DNA of 40,249 bases. It comes from Muribaculaceae bacterium (GTDB taxonomy: Bacteria > Bacteroidota > Bacteroidia > Bacteroidales > Muribaculaceae). A model generated the notes under the pieces. It was not told the origin of the DNA and made no database searches. It worked only from the letters and a program-made list of their open reading frames with translations. The position numbers and the translations under genes were made by a program. This document shows, one piece after another, positions 1-9,071 of this stretch. The stretch lies in contig JAIDSL010000005.1 in the NCBI GenBank assembly GCA_029061255.1, positions 1-40,249 on the forward strand, read 5' to 3'. How positions within the stretch are numbered: position 1 is the first letter of the stretch; every line of letters starts with the position of its first letter.

Positions 1-325
1 GCTTAATAAAAAGAATTGATTCTTTCATATTATTTTGAAATTTTTTATATTCGTAAATAAGTCGAAACAACTTCAATATGCCGAAGAGATGTAAGGAAAT
101 GGTATTAAATGTTAAAAAAGCAAGATAAAAGGATAATTTAAATCTTATTTACAAACCATCATCGAAAAAGAACGTTATAGCGGTATAAATTTAAGAGATT
201 AGTCCTCTTTTATTCATGCCGAAGCCATCGTAGCAATAAGATTCCGATATCTGATGCATGTCTATTGGAGCGTGTAATATATATTTTTTGTTTCATTTTG
301 TTTCATTATCAAAATCTTATTTACT
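1..325. other. AT-rich region upstream of gadB
   Basis: No gene is seen in this stretch. A small inverted repeat, AAGAAT-TG-ATTCTT at 11-24, could be the end of an upstream transcription unit. The 12-bp string AAATCTTATTTA occurs near 139 and again near 312, just before the gadB start. T-rich sequence at about 281-305 may hold the gadB promoter, but no exact TTTG / TAnnTTTG pair was found, so no promoter is called. Confidence 0.4.
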
Positions 326-1753
326 ATGAATGATGCAAATTATCGCTTCGGCGACGCTAAAAGCGAGGCTTTTGGCACAGACGCAATGTTGAAACAGGCT
401 CCGGTAGAGCGTATCCCTGACGGCCCGACCATTCCTGAAGTTGCTTACGAGATGGTTAAGGACGAAACTTTCGCCCAGACTCAACCGAGACTTAACCTTG
501 CCACATTTGTCACCACCTATATGGATGACTATGCCACCAAACTGATGAACGAGGCAATCAACATCAACTACATTGACGAGACCGAATATCCTCGTGTAGC
601 AGTGATGTGCCAGAAGTGTATCAACATCGTGGCTAACCTGTGGAATACTCCTGAGACCAATAAGTGGAAAGCAGGTGCCCTTGCAATTGGTAGTTCAGAG
701 GCATGTATGCTTGGTGCTCTTGCAGCTCTCAAGAGATGGAAAGACCGCCGTAAGAAAGCGGGCAAGCCCTATGACAAGCCTAACCTTGTAATGTCTACAG
801 GTTATCAAGTGGTATGGGAGAAATTCTGTAACTTCTGGGATGTCGAGATGCGACTTGTCCCACTGACAACAGAACATCCTACCCTCGACGTTGATGCGGC
901 TATCAAGCTTTGTGATGAGAACACCATCTGTGTAGTTCCTATCCAGGGTGTCACATGGACCGGTCTTAATGATGATGTTGAAGCCCTTGATGCAGCCCTT
1001 GACAAATTCAATGCAGAGACAGGCAATGAGGTATGTATCCATATTGACGCAGCTTCCGGTGGTTTTATCCTTCCTTTCCTTTTCCCCGACAAGAAGTGGG
1101 ATTTCCGCCTGAAATGGGTATTGAGTATCAGCACATCAGGCCACAAGTTTGGTCTCGTATATCCGGGTCTTGGCTGGGTAGTTTGGAAAGACAAGAAATA
1201 TCTGCCTGATGACATGGCATTCACCGTAGACTATCTTGGTGCTGAAGTGACACAGGTAGGCCTTAACTATTCTCGTCCTGCTGCACAGATTCTTGGTCAG
1301 TACTATCAGTTCATCCGCTTGGGATTCGAGGGATACAAGAACATACAGTTCAATTCTTTGATGGTGGCCCGCTACCTTAAGGAGCAGGTGAGCGCAATGG
1401 AGCCGTTTATCCCTTATGCTGATGAGGAACTTCCTAACCCGATCTTCGTATGGCGTATGAAGCCTGAATTCCAGGCAAGTGCAAAATGGACTCTCTACGA
1501 TCTGCAGGATAAACTTGCACAGAAAGGCTGGATGGTACCTGCATATGCTATGCCTAAGAATATCGAGGATATGGTAGTGATGCGCGTGCTCTGTAAGCAA
1601 GGGTTCAGCCGCGATATGGCTGATCAGCTTCTCTCAGACATACAGTTTGCAGTGAATGAGCTTAATCAGCTTGAATATCCTACCACTACGCGAATTGCGA
1701 TGGAGAAGAACATTCCTTTGAAGAACTCAATGTTCAATCACACCGGTAAATAG
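326..1753 (+). CDS. gadB: Glutamate decarboxylase
   Basis: This PLP-dependent enzyme converts L-glutamate to GABA and CO2, consuming a cytoplasmic proton; it is the core of glutamate-dependent acid resistance. The 475-aa length fits the GadA/GadB family. The PLP lysine lies in STSGHKFGL (K274), and HIDAASGGF carries the conserved PLP-contacting Asp (D241). The protein ends in NHTGK, so a His (H472) sits near the C-terminus. In E. coli GadB a C-terminal His (H465) closes the active site at neutral pH, so similar pH gating is possible (inference). glsA and gadC follow on the same strand, giving a full glutamate/GABA cycle. The start follows an AT-rich leader without a clear Shine-Dalgarno sequence, as is usual in Bacteroidetes. 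Confidence 0.97.
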   Translation: MNDANYRFGDAKSEAFGTDAMLKQAPVERIPDGPTIPEVAYEMVKDETFAQTQPRLNLATFVTTYMDDYATKLMNEAININYIDETEYPRVAVMCQKCINIVANLWNTPETNKWKAGALAIGSSEACMLGALAALKRWKDRRKKAGKPYDKPNLVMSTGYQVVWEKFCNFWDVEMRLVPLTTEHPTLDVDAAIKLCDENTICVVPIQGVTWTGLNDDVEALDAALDKFNAETGNEVCIHIDAASGGFILPFLFPDKKWDFRLKWVLSISTSGHKFGLVYPGLGWVVWKDKKYLPDDMAFTVDYLGAEVTQVGLNYSRPAAQILGQYYQFIRLGFEGYKNIQFNSLMVARYLKEQVSAMEPFIPYADEELPNPIFVWRMKPEFQASAKWTLYDLQDKLAQKGWMVPAYAMPKNIEDMVVMRVLCKQGFSRDMADQLLSDIQFAVNELNQLEYPTTTRIAMEKNIPLKNSMFNHTGK

Positions 1754-1771
1754 TTTAAAAAAGTTTATTAT

Positions 1772-1824
1772 GTTTAAGGGTTTAGGTGTTATTATGGTCA
1801 ACCTGGACATCTAAACCCTTAAAC
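1772..1824. repeat. Long inverted repeat between gadB and glsA
   Basis: Two 18-nt arms (1772-1789 and 1807-1824) are complementary at 17 of 18 positions, with a 17-nt loop. No clear T-run follows, so this is more likely an intercistronic stem-loop affecting mRNA stability or partial termination than a simple terminator. Confidence 0.75.
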
Positions 1825-1867
1825 TTTATAAACATCTTAAACTTAATGACCCTAAGACTGAAATACT

Positions 1868-2833
1868 ATGGAAAAGACAATTACTAAATCGCAGATAAAG
1901 CAGGCTGCTCAGGAGGCATACGAGGCATCAAAGGATATAAAAGGTGGACTCAACGCTCATTATATTCCTTATCTTGCCAATATCAATCCGGATCTCTTCG
2001 GAGTGAGCGTAACTCTCACTGATGGCACTTGCTATAATTTTGGCGATACAGATTATAAATTTGGCATTGAATCGGTCTCGAAAGTTCCTACAGCCATACT
2101 TGCGATGATACAGCATACTCCGGCTGGAGTATTGAAGCAGATTGGTGCAGATGCAACCGGCCTTCCTTTCAACTCCATCTATGCAATTCTTCTGGAAAAC
2201 GACCATCCGTCGACTCCTCTCGTAAATGCAGGTGCCATCTCAGCATGTTCGATGGTGGCTCCACAAGGGGATTCCGAAGATAAATGGAAAGCAATTACAG
2301 AAAACATCACGGCTCTTTGCGGGTCGGCTCCGGAACTTATCGATGAGCTTTATGAGAGCGAGACCGCTACCAACTTCAATAACCGTGCTATTTCTTGGCT
2401 GCTGAAAAACTACAATCGTATTTATGACGATGTAGATATGAGCCTTGATCTATATACCCGTCAATGTTCACTTGGTATTACCTCTTCTCAATTGGCAATA
2501 ATGGGAGCCACAATTGCTAATGGCGGATTGAATCCGGTGACAAAGAAACAAGTGTTTGATCCTGAAATATCTCCAAAGATTACCACGATGATTGCCAGTG
2601 TTGGCTTCTATCAGCACACGGGCGATTGGCTCTACACCTCCGGGATTCCGGCAAAGACCGGTGTTGGTGGTGGAGTGATGGGTGTAATGCCCGGCTTGTT
2701 TGGTATCTCATCGTTTGCTCCTCCACTTGATGATGCAGGCAACTCCGTAAAGGCCCAGGCTGCAATCAAATATTTCATGCAGAAGTTAGGGCTCGGCATT
2801 TTCACCGGCGATAAAGTCAGCATAGTCGATTAA
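1868..2833 (+). CDS. glsA: Glutaminase
   Basis: This enzyme hydrolyses L-glutamine to glutamate and ammonia. It belongs to the serine-dependent beta-lactamase-like glutaminase family (GlsA/YbaS/YneH); the 321-aa length is typical. The S-x-x-K catalytic pair is visible at S69-V-S-K72 within ESVSKVP. LVNAGAI and the Gly-rich stretch GVGGGVMGVMPG match other conserved active-site segments of the family. No signal peptide is present, so it acts in the cytoplasm. Its position between gadB and gadC implies that it supplies glutamate for decarboxylation while its ammonia buffers protons, as in known gad-glutaminase acid-resistance sets. Confidence 0.96.
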   Translation: MEKTITKSQIKQAAQEAYEASKDIKGGLNAHYIPYLANINPDLFGVSVTLTDGTCYNFGDTDYKFGIESVSKVPTAILAMIQHTPAGVLKQIGADATGLPFNSIYAILLENDHPSTPLVNAGAISACSMVAPQGDSEDKWKAITENITALCGSAPELIDELYESETATNFNNRAISWLLKNYNRIYDDVDMSLDLYTRQCSLGITSSQLAIMGATIANGGLNPVTKKQVFDPEISPKITTMIASVGFYQHTGDWLYTSGIPAKTGVGGGVMGVMPGLFGISSFAPPLDDAGNSVKAQAAIKYFMQKLGLGIFTGDKVSIVD

Positions 2834-2837
2834 ATTA

Positions 2838-2875
2838 TCAAGATTAATCAAGGATTATATCCTGACAAATCTTGA
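2838..2875. repeat. Nested inverted repeat between glsA and gadC
   Basis: The outer 8-bp stem TCAAGATT (2838-2845) / AATCTTGA (2868-2875) is perfect. Inside it is a 5-bp hairpin, AGGAT-TAT-ATCCT (2851-2863). There is no T-run. It fits an intercistronic mRNA structure. Confidence 0.65.
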
Positions 2876-2918
2876 GATTATTAAAATGGATTTCACTAAT
2901 TATTAAAACCTCATTATT

Positions 2919-4514
2919 ATGGCTACTTCATCCGCACAGACAACGTCGCCCGTCAAGAAGGCGGCTAAGATGGGGGTCTTTACCCTGATCATAATGAACA
3001 TCGTCGCGGTGGTATCGCTTCGTGGACTTCCGGCGGAAGCCGAGTATGGCGTAAGCTCCGCATTCTACTATATATTCGCAGCAATCGTCTTCCTTATTCC
3101 TGTGTCGCTCGTGGCAGCCGAGCTTGCTGCCATGTTTCCTTATCAACAAGGAGGTATGTTCCGCTGGGTAGGCGAGGCATACGGAGATAAGGTCGGATTC
3201 CTTGGGATCTGGCTACAGTGGATCGAGAGTACGATATGGTTCCCGACGGTGTTGACTTTTGGTGCTGTTTCGCTTGCCTTCATAGGCATGGATCATATAT
3301 ATGATGCTCACCTTGCAGCCAACAAGTATTATACTATTGCAGTGGTGTTGGCAATCTACTGGATAGCGACATTCATCTCGCTTAAAGGCATGGGATGGGT
3401 AGGAAAGGTATCGAAGATAGGTGGTATCGTCGGTACGATCATCCCGGTTGTCATCCTCGTAGTTTGTGCAATCGTATATCTTGCCACTGGTGGCAAATCA
3501 CAGATGGATTGGCACGGAAGCTTCATCCCTGATTTCTCCAACTTCAACAATATCATTCTTGCAGTCTCTATCTTCCTCTTCTATGCAGGTATGGAGATGT
3601 CTGGTATCCACGTAAGGGAAATCAAGAACCCTACCGTCAATTATCCCAAGGCAGTGATTATAGGTGCGCTTGCTACTGTCGCTATCTTTATTCTTGGCAC
3701 ATATTCTCTTGGAGTGATCATCCCGGCTAAGGATATCAACCTCGTTCAGAGTCTTCTCGTAGGCTTCGACAACTATTTCGGTGCTCTTCATATGAAATGG
3801 TTTGCTCCTATCATTGCAATTGCACTTGCATTTGGTGTTCTCGCAGGTGTATTAACTTGGGTGGCAGGTCCGTCTAAAGGTGTGTTTGCCGTGGGGCAGG
3901 CTGGATATCTTCCTAAGTTCTTCCAGAAGACCAACAAGAATGGAGTGCAGAAGAATATCCTCTACGTGCAGGGTATAGCTGTAACGATCCTTTCATTCAT
4001 CATGGTCCTCATGCCATCCGTACAGAGCTTCTATCAGATTTTGTCGCAACTCACCTGTATCCTTTATCTTATAGCTTACTTGCTGATGTTCGCTTCTTCC
4101 ATCAAGCTCCGCTACTCGATGAAGAATGCTCCTCGTCCTTATCGTCTTGGTAAGAAAGGTAATGGAGTGATGTGGCTCATCGCCGGTGTTGGTTTCCTTG
4201 GATCTGCCATTGCATTTATTTTCAGCTTCTTCCCGCCGGCCCAAATTCAGATGGGATCAAATGCAGTATGGTTCTCTGTTTTGATCGCTGGTACGATTGT
4301 ATTTGTGGTCCTGCCGTTTATCATCCTCCATTTCAAGAAACCATCATGGGATGCCATGGGAACATCATTTGTTCCGTTCCACTGGGATGATTCTGCACAG
4401 GCAGCTCAGGAAAGACTACAGGCAGCACAGGAATTCGCATCAGAGAATGCAGACAACCCTGACGCAGCAAAGTTCGTAGACTACGCTAAATCCGACCAAC
4501 CTGCTTCAAAGTAA
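2919..4514 (+). CDS. gadC: Glutamate:GABA antiporter
   Basis: This is an inner-membrane APC-superfamily exchanger, 531 aa, with about 12 hydrophobic segments from residue 18 to about 465. It is predicted to import glutamate and export the GABA made by GadB. Support comes from overall resemblance to GadC (N-terminal VVSLRGLPAEAEYG, PYQQGGMFRWVGEAYG, internal YAGMEMSGIHVREIKNP) and from the gadB-glsA-gadC order. A polar C-terminal tail of about 60 residues follows the last membrane segment; in E. coli GadC the C-terminal tail acts as a pH-dependent plug, and whether this tail does so is inference. Confidence 0.95.
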   Translation: MATSSAQTTSPVKKAAKMGVFTLIIMNIVAVVSLRGLPAEAEYGVSSAFYYIFAAIVFLIPVSLVAAELAAMFPYQQGGMFRWVGEAYGDKVGFLGIWLQWIESTIWFPTVLTFGAVSLAFIGMDHIYDAHLAANKYYTIAVVLAIYWIATFISLKGMGWVGKVSKIGGIVGTIIPVVILVVCAIVYLATGGKSQMDWHGSFIPDFSNFNNIILAVSIFLFYAGMEMSGIHVREIKNPTVNYPKAVIIGALATVAIFILGTYSLGVIIPAKDINLVQSLLVGFDNYFGALHMKWFAPIIAIALAFGVLAGVLTWVAGPSKGVFAVGQAGYLPKFFQKTNKNGVQKNILYVQGIAVTILSFIMVLMPSVQSFYQILSQLTCILYLIAYLLMFASSIKLRYSMKNAPRPYRLGKKGNGVMWLIAGVGFLGSAIAFIFSFFPPAQIQMGSNAVWFSVLIAGTIVFVVLPFIILHFKKPSWDAMGTSFVPFHWDDSAQAAQERLQAAQEFASENADNPDAAKFVDYAKSDQPASK

Positions 4515-4543
4515 GTTTTATGGTAAAAAGAGACATTAAAGTG

Positions 4544-4567
4544 CTTAAGGTCCTTAAAGACCTTAAG
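4544..4567. repeat. Inverted repeat between gadC and the MFS gene
   Basis: CTTAAGGTC (4544-4552) and GACCTTAAG (4559-4567) form a perfect 9-bp stem with a 6-nt loop. It lies in a 126-bp gap and lacks a strong T-run. It resembles the stem-loops at the other junctions of this cluster. Confidence 0.65.
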
Positions 4568-4640
4568 GACTTTAATGCATTCCGAACTCATTAGACGTCT
4601 TAATCGTCAGATCTTATAAACCCCTTAAATCGCATTCGCC

Positions 4641-5894
4641 ATGATCAAGACCGGAAAAGCCCCCATGACACTGATGACCTACTGCGCCATCATGTCGATC
4701 TCGCTGATAGTCAATCTCCCAGGTTTGGCTGTGACTCCCATGCTGGGTACGCTCGGAAAAATTTTCCCGCATACCACCCAGATGGAAAACCAACTTCTGA
4801 CCGCTCTCCCCAATCTGCTCATCATCCCCTTCGTGCTGATGTCGGGCAAACTGTCGCTGACTAAACACAAGATGTCAATCATCATCGGCGGTCTTGTGCT
4901 CTTCACTGCATGCGCGGTTGCCTATATGTTCGCTAACACTATGGCGTGGCTGATTATTATCAGCTGTCTGCTCGGGTGCGCCGCAGGTCTGCTCATCCCC
5001 TTCTCAACCGGATTGATCGCCGACACCTTCAGCGGTAACTACAGGATGCAGCAGATGGGTATCCAGAGTGGTATTGCCAACTCTGCCCTTGTGGTGGCCA
5101 CATTCGTAGTAGGATGGCTCAGCCACGGCAACTGGCATCTTCCTTTCGCCGTCTACCTCGTCTGCCTGATACCGCTTGTGCTTGTATTCTGGCTGCGTAA
5201 GGTGGTAAATACGCCTTCCGTTGCCTCTGCCTCTTCTTCTTCCTCCACAGCTGCTGCCTCTGCCACACCCTCGAAGGCCATCTCCGGAGAGAAAACCGTA
5301 GGTGGTTTTTATGTAGGCAAGCTTTGGGCATTGATTGGGGTATATTTCTTCATCACATTCGCATCCATCTCGATCTCTTACTACTGCCCATTCTTGATCG
5401 AGAAGAAGGACTGGAGTGCATCCCTTTCGGGCACTATCACCGCTATCTATTTCCTTTTTATTCTCCTTCCGGGATATTTCCTTCCATTCTTCATGAAGGT
5501 GCTTAAGGGAAATACATTCTTCTGGGCAGCTGTAATGATGCTTGTCGGACAAGGACTATTCGTATTTTGTGCAGATTCAGTTACCATGTGTGTCGGTGCA
5601 GCTTTCGTAGGTCTTGGCTACGGAATTTCTCAGCCTATAATCTATGATAAAGCGGCTCAATGTGTCAACAATGAAAAGAAAGCTACAATGGCCCTTTCGT
5701 TTGTATTGACTGCAAACTACTTGGCAATCGTGGTTTCTCCGTTCTTGATTGGTCTGCTCCGCGATATCTTCCACGTAGCTGCCGGCGGCACATTTGCATT
5801 CCTAATCAGTTTCATACTCTTGATCGCTTACGCAATAATCACCTTCGTGATGCGCAAGAAATTCGCATTCTCTGTTACTAAACAAGATGCCTGA
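4641..5894 (+). CDS. MFS transporter
   Basis: This is a 417-aa major facilitator superfamily inner-membrane transporter with two blocks of about six hydrophobic segments. They are joined by a Ser/Ala-rich cytoplasmic linker (about residues 194-215, a run of small residues) typical of the central MFS loop. The short charged stretch LSLTKHKM lies where the loop 2-3 motif is expected. The substrate cannot be read from sequence. It follows gadC on the same strand, so a role in the acid-stress cluster, such as moving an amino acid, amine or drug, is an inference from position only. Confidence 0.88.
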   Translation: MIKTGKAPMTLMTYCAIMSISLIVNLPGLAVTPMLGTLGKIFPHTTQMENQLLTALPNLLIIPFVLMSGKLSLTKHKMSIIIGGLVLFTACAVAYMFANTMAWLIIISCLLGCAAGLLIPFSTGLIADTFSGNYRMQQMGIQSGIANSALVVATFVVGWLSHGNWHLPFAVYLVCLIPLVLVFWLRKVVNTPSVASASSSSSTAAASATPSKAISGEKTVGGFYVGKLWALIGVYFFITFASISISYYCPFLIEKKDWSASLSGTITAIYFLFILLPGYFLPFFMKVLKGNTFFWAAVMMLVGQGLFVFCADSVTMCVGAAFVGLGYGISQPIIYDKAAQCVNNEKKATMALSFVLTANYLAIVVSPFLIGLLRDIFHVAAGGTFAFLISFILLIAYAIITFVMRKKFAFSVTKQDA

Positions 5895-5902
5895 ATATGG
5901 AA

Positions 5903-5922
5903 GGGAGGCTTTCCTGCCTCCC
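5903..5922. repeat. GC-rich hairpin after the MFS gene
   Basis: GGGAGGC (5903-5909) and GCCTCCC (5916-5922) form a 7-bp stem with a 6-nt loop, 9 bp after the MFS stop codon. A smaller GCGG-CTTTT-CCGC hairpin follows at 5928-5940. It may be a weak terminator, but no good T-run follows. Confidence 0.6.
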
Positions 5923-6004
5923 CTCAAGCGGCTTTTCCGCAACCTCACTTATAAACCAAAAACTTTCAGCGTTCTCACACGAAAGTTAAATAAAAAACAT
6001 AACT

Positions 6005-7285
6005 ATGAAAACACATCATATTTTAGCAGCAACATTGCTACTGACAATAGTATCATCCTTTCAATCCCAAGCCCAGCGCGACAACCGACATATGGAGTCT
6101 GGGGTCACAACCCTAATACATAATGACAAAGCCAATCCAGACGATGTAGAGAAGACCATGAAGGCCAATGCCCCGAAAGCTCCTAACGATAATGGCCTTC
6201 CACGTTTTGCAATTGTAGGCAAAAACAATGACTTCTATCTTGGTATCGGTGGACAATTCTTAGGTGAAGGTGTCTTCACCTGGGGCGACAATATGCCGTC
6301 GGCAACATTGTTCACGCCATCTGCCCTTACTCCGGCGAAACCGGGGAATGGAGGCAACACCCAATTCGCCTGGCAGACATCATCCTTATATATGAACTTT
6401 GTGGCAATGCCTGGCTCCGACAATCAGATCGGTATCTTCTTCAAGGGAACCTTCATGGGAGATCATGATACATTCAAATTGAAGCACTTGTATGCAAAAT
6501 ATCGTGGGTTGACTATCGGTCACACTACAAGTTTGTTTACTGATGGTGCAGCTGAACCAATGACTATCGACTATGAAGGACCTAACGGATATCCTTTCTT
6601 AGGACTCTTCACAGCTTACTGGGAACAGAACTTCACGAAGCATTTTTCTGGAGCAATCGGTATTGATGCCCCCACAGCGTCAATGACTACCGACAACACT
6701 ACCGAAAAGATCAATCAGCGCATTCCAGCCATCCCTCTCTACCTGCAATATGCTTGGAACAACGGCGCAGCACACATCCGCCTTTCCGGACTTATCCGTC
6801 CGCTCCAATACAGGAACCTTGCCGAAGGCGCAAATAAGACCGAAGTCGGAGGCGGCATACAGCTCTCAGGAATGACAAATGTTGTCGGCAACCTCAGCGC
6901 CAATTTCAACGCCGCATACGGACGCGGCATAGGCACCTATCTGCAGGATGACAATGGACTCGGCATGGATGCAGTCGCAACAAGCGAACCCGGACACATG
7001 GAGACCGTGAAGACATTCGGAGTCACCGGTGGACTGAGCTACAGATTCTCACCGAAAGTATCAAGCAACGTCACCTACAGCCACCTCGTCAACAGCCTTC
7101 CGGAGGATGCAGTTGTGTCTGACAGTCAGTACCGCTATGGAGATTATGTAGCTGCTAATGTGATCTACAACATCAATAAGTTTGTATCAGCAGGCATTGA
7201 ATATGACTATGGACATCGTAAGGATTTTAATGGCGCCGGGCTTCATGCCAATCGTCTGCAATGCCAGTTGGCAGTGACTTTCTAA
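6005..7285 (+). CDS. Outer-membrane porin-like beta-barrel protein
   Basis: The 426-aa protein has a signal peptide (about residues 1-23, ending SFQSQA). After a polar N-terminal segment it shows alternating hydrophobic/aromatic strands, such as FYLGIGGQF, TSSLYMNFVAM and IGIFFKGTF. It ends in LQCQLAVTF, the C-terminal Phe signature of outer-membrane barrels. It resembles DcaP-like porins (family assignment moderately sure). It follows the gad cluster and MFS gene on the same strand and may provide an outer-membrane path for their substrates (inference). The intense hairpin downstream closes the unit. Confidence 0.82.
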   Translation: MKTHHILAATLLLTIVSSFQSQAQRDNRHMESGVTTLIHNDKANPDDVEKTMKANAPKAPNDNGLPRFAIVGKNNDFYLGIGGQFLGEGVFTWGDNMPSATLFTPSALTPAKPGNGGNTQFAWQTSSLYMNFVAMPGSDNQIGIFFKGTFMGDHDTFKLKHLYAKYRGLTIGHTTSLFTDGAAEPMTIDYEGPNGYPFLGLFTAYWEQNFTKHFSGAIGIDAPTASMTTDNTTEKINQRIPAIPLYLQYAWNNGAAHIRLSGLIRPLQYRNLAEGANKTEVGGGIQLSGMTNVVGNLSANFNAAYGRGIGTYLQDDNGLGMDAVATSEPGHMETVKTFGVTGGLSYRFSPKVSSNVTYSHLVNSLPEDAVVSDSQYRYGDYVAANVIYNINKFVSAGIEYDYGHRKDFNGAGLHANRLQCQLAVTF

Positions 7286-7325
7286 AGGCATTCCAGTACT
7301 CTCTGACATAATAATACGCAGAGGT

Positions 7326-7384
7326 CATTACAAGACAAGACTCAGGACAGACATAATGTCAATCCTGAGTCTTGTCTTGTAATG
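7326..7384. terminator. Perfect 22-bp inverted repeat at convergent gene ends
   Basis: Arms 7326-7347 and 7363-7384 are perfectly complementary over 22 bp. The 15-nt loop contains a smaller palindrome, GACAT-A-ATGTC (7350-7360). It lies between the 3' ends of the porin gene (+) and the secreted-protein operon (-), where a bidirectional terminator is expected. No T-run is present on either side. Confidence 0.75.
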
Positions 7385-7394
7385 GGTATCTGTG

Positions 7395-9059
7395 TCAGCG
7401 TATAATCTTCATTTCAGTTAAGGCTGGAGCACTCACTGGAGAAGTCTTGATCGCCGGAGCTTTCAATGCAGGATGAGTTTGGATTGCATTAGGCGAAAGA
7501 TTGTAAAGCACACCCTCATATTCGCCTGTGATGGTATGACCTTTGCCATCTTCCAGATCAAACACCAATCTGCGCATACCGTCTGAGACAGTGGAAACAG
7601 TCACTGTGCCTCCAAGAATAGGAGATATGATAGATTGTACTCCATCTTCATCTGCTGAATCAAGATCACCATACCAAGAATAGAGAATACTACCACCATA
7701 GTCAATTATACCTTCAATTCCGGTAAAAGGCTCAAGGGCATTGTTGATTGTGTAGACACCATCGGGAAGCACTTCAGATTCTGAAGAAAGCTCAAGCATA
7801 ATGAAATCACCATGTTCCATTTTCGGCTCTGTAACCATCACCTCAAACTGGAAGAGACCTTCCTTGATATAATCACCCAGGCTATAGCTCATAGCAACAG
7901 TGCCTGGAACAAAATCAAGCTTCACATCTTCCGTAAGGGTACTTGAGTAGTCAGGCACCTGGTTTTGGTTTGAGAAGTCGACGATATTGATCTTGCCATT
8001 ATAGGTAGCCTTTACTTTCTTACCATTGTCTGTTGCAAATTCAAAAACGATATTGCTGCCATTCTCGGAGACAGTCATGGTTCCATCTGCAATGTAGCCA
8101 CGGAATGAACGACCACTTTTCTCCAGCTTGTTAAGATATGATCCTGCCGGATAAAGCGTACCCCAGAAGTCGATTGTATGGCCTTTCGTATAGGTGTAAG
8201 GAATATTGGTATAATTAGCGACCACCTCGCGCGGTTCGGCCGAATAGACTCCATCAGCCACGCTTAAGGAGCCATCAGTATTTCGCACAAGCTTTGGCAT
8301 GAAGGTATCCATGTTAAGCCAGTAGCCGTCCATCTGATTCCCGTCCGCGTCAAAATTCCCGGTATAGAACTGAAGCGTTATATCCGATACGAAAGGATAA
8401 TACCAGTTGTCGTAGAGGCGTCCCTGGGCTCCTGTGAAAGAGAATTCCTGGTCTTCTGTAAACTGCTCTGTCTGCATCATGCCGGGAGTGAACTCAAGAG
8501 GCCCTTCATAAGCCAGGGCCACATCGCCGCCTCCTATCAGTGACAGTTCCGCCTTGATCACATAATTATCACCGTTTTTGCGGACATCGACCGAACCGTT
8601 GATGATAGCATACATATTCGTTCCGTCCTCGCCCTCAGCAAGTCGAAGATTAAGTCCGGACTTCTGGATGTCGAATTCTCCCGAGGCGATGCCTGCTCCC
8701 GCACGATAGTATCCTTCAGGAAGCTGAACGTCAAGATAATCGTCGCTTGGAGCAGCCACAAGCTCAAGTGAAAGCTCTGCATCACCTATCTGTGGGGGAA
8801 GATTCCACTGGTCTGGCTCTGAACTTGCCAGAGTGAAGGCATATATACCAAGTTCCCCTTTCGATGTATAAGTTCCGCCGACAAAGTATTCGAGAGGAGC
8901 GTAGTTGGGAGCATTCTCAAACCGGATGTTGCTTACACTTGAAGTTTCAAATTCAGTCGTTTCTCCGTCGGTAGTGGTCACCACTACCTTATAGCTTTGC
9001 GCCATGCCCGGCAAAATCATAGCACCGGCTGCTATAGCCGCCATTATTCTATTTTTCAT
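7395..9059 (-). CDS. Secreted protein of unknown function
   Basis: This 554-aa protein has a signal peptide ending at AGAMILPGMAQS (about residue 21). Right after it comes the motif YKVVVTTTDGETTEFETSS...IRFE, also found in altered form at the start of the next two genes upstream. The body is rich in beta-strand-like sequence with repeated patterns ending in Asp-Gly and Tyr-Asn-Gly (for example ATYNGKINIVDF, GEYEGVLYNLSP), suggesting several related beta-sandwich or barrel-like repeats. It is the last gene of a three-gene minus-strand operon. I do not recognise the family; a surface or periplasmic role is inferred from the signal peptide. Confidence 0.82.
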   Translation of the reverse strand: MKNRIMAAIAAGAMILPGMAQSYKVVVTTTDGETTEFETSSVSNIRFENAPNYAPLEYFVGGTYTSKGELGIYAFTLASSEPDQWNLPPQIGDAELSLELVAAPSDDYLDVQLPEGYYRAGAGIASGEFDIQKSGLNLRLAEGEDGTNMYAIINGSVDVRKNGDNYVIKAELSLIGGGDVALAYEGPLEFTPGMMQTEQFTEDQEFSFTGAQGRLYDNWYYPFVSDITLQFYTGNFDADGNQMDGYWLNMDTFMPKLVRNTDGSLSVADGVYSAEPREVVANYTNIPYTYTKGHTIDFWGTLYPAGSYLNKLEKSGRSFRGYIADGTMTVSENGSNIVFEFATDNGKKVKATYNGKINIVDFSNQNQVPDYSSTLTEDVKLDFVPGTVAMSYSLGDYIKEGLFQFEVMVTEPKMEHGDFIMLELSSESEVLPDGVYTINNALEPFTGIEGIIDYGGSILYSWYGDLDSADEDGVQSIISPILGGTVTVSTVSDGMRRLVFDLEDGKGHTITGEYEGVLYNLSPNAIQTHPALKAPAIKTSPVSAPALTEMKIIR

Positions 9060-9071
9060 TTATTGAAGGAA

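Noticed and set aside
695-1600. Long minus-strand frames opposite gadB
   Set aside because: They are antisense to a clearly conserved gene and lack any recognisable domain.
5004-5552. 182-aa minus-strand frame opposite the MFS gene
   Set aside because: Low-complexity Arg/Gly-rich product antisense to the MFS linker; not a real gene.
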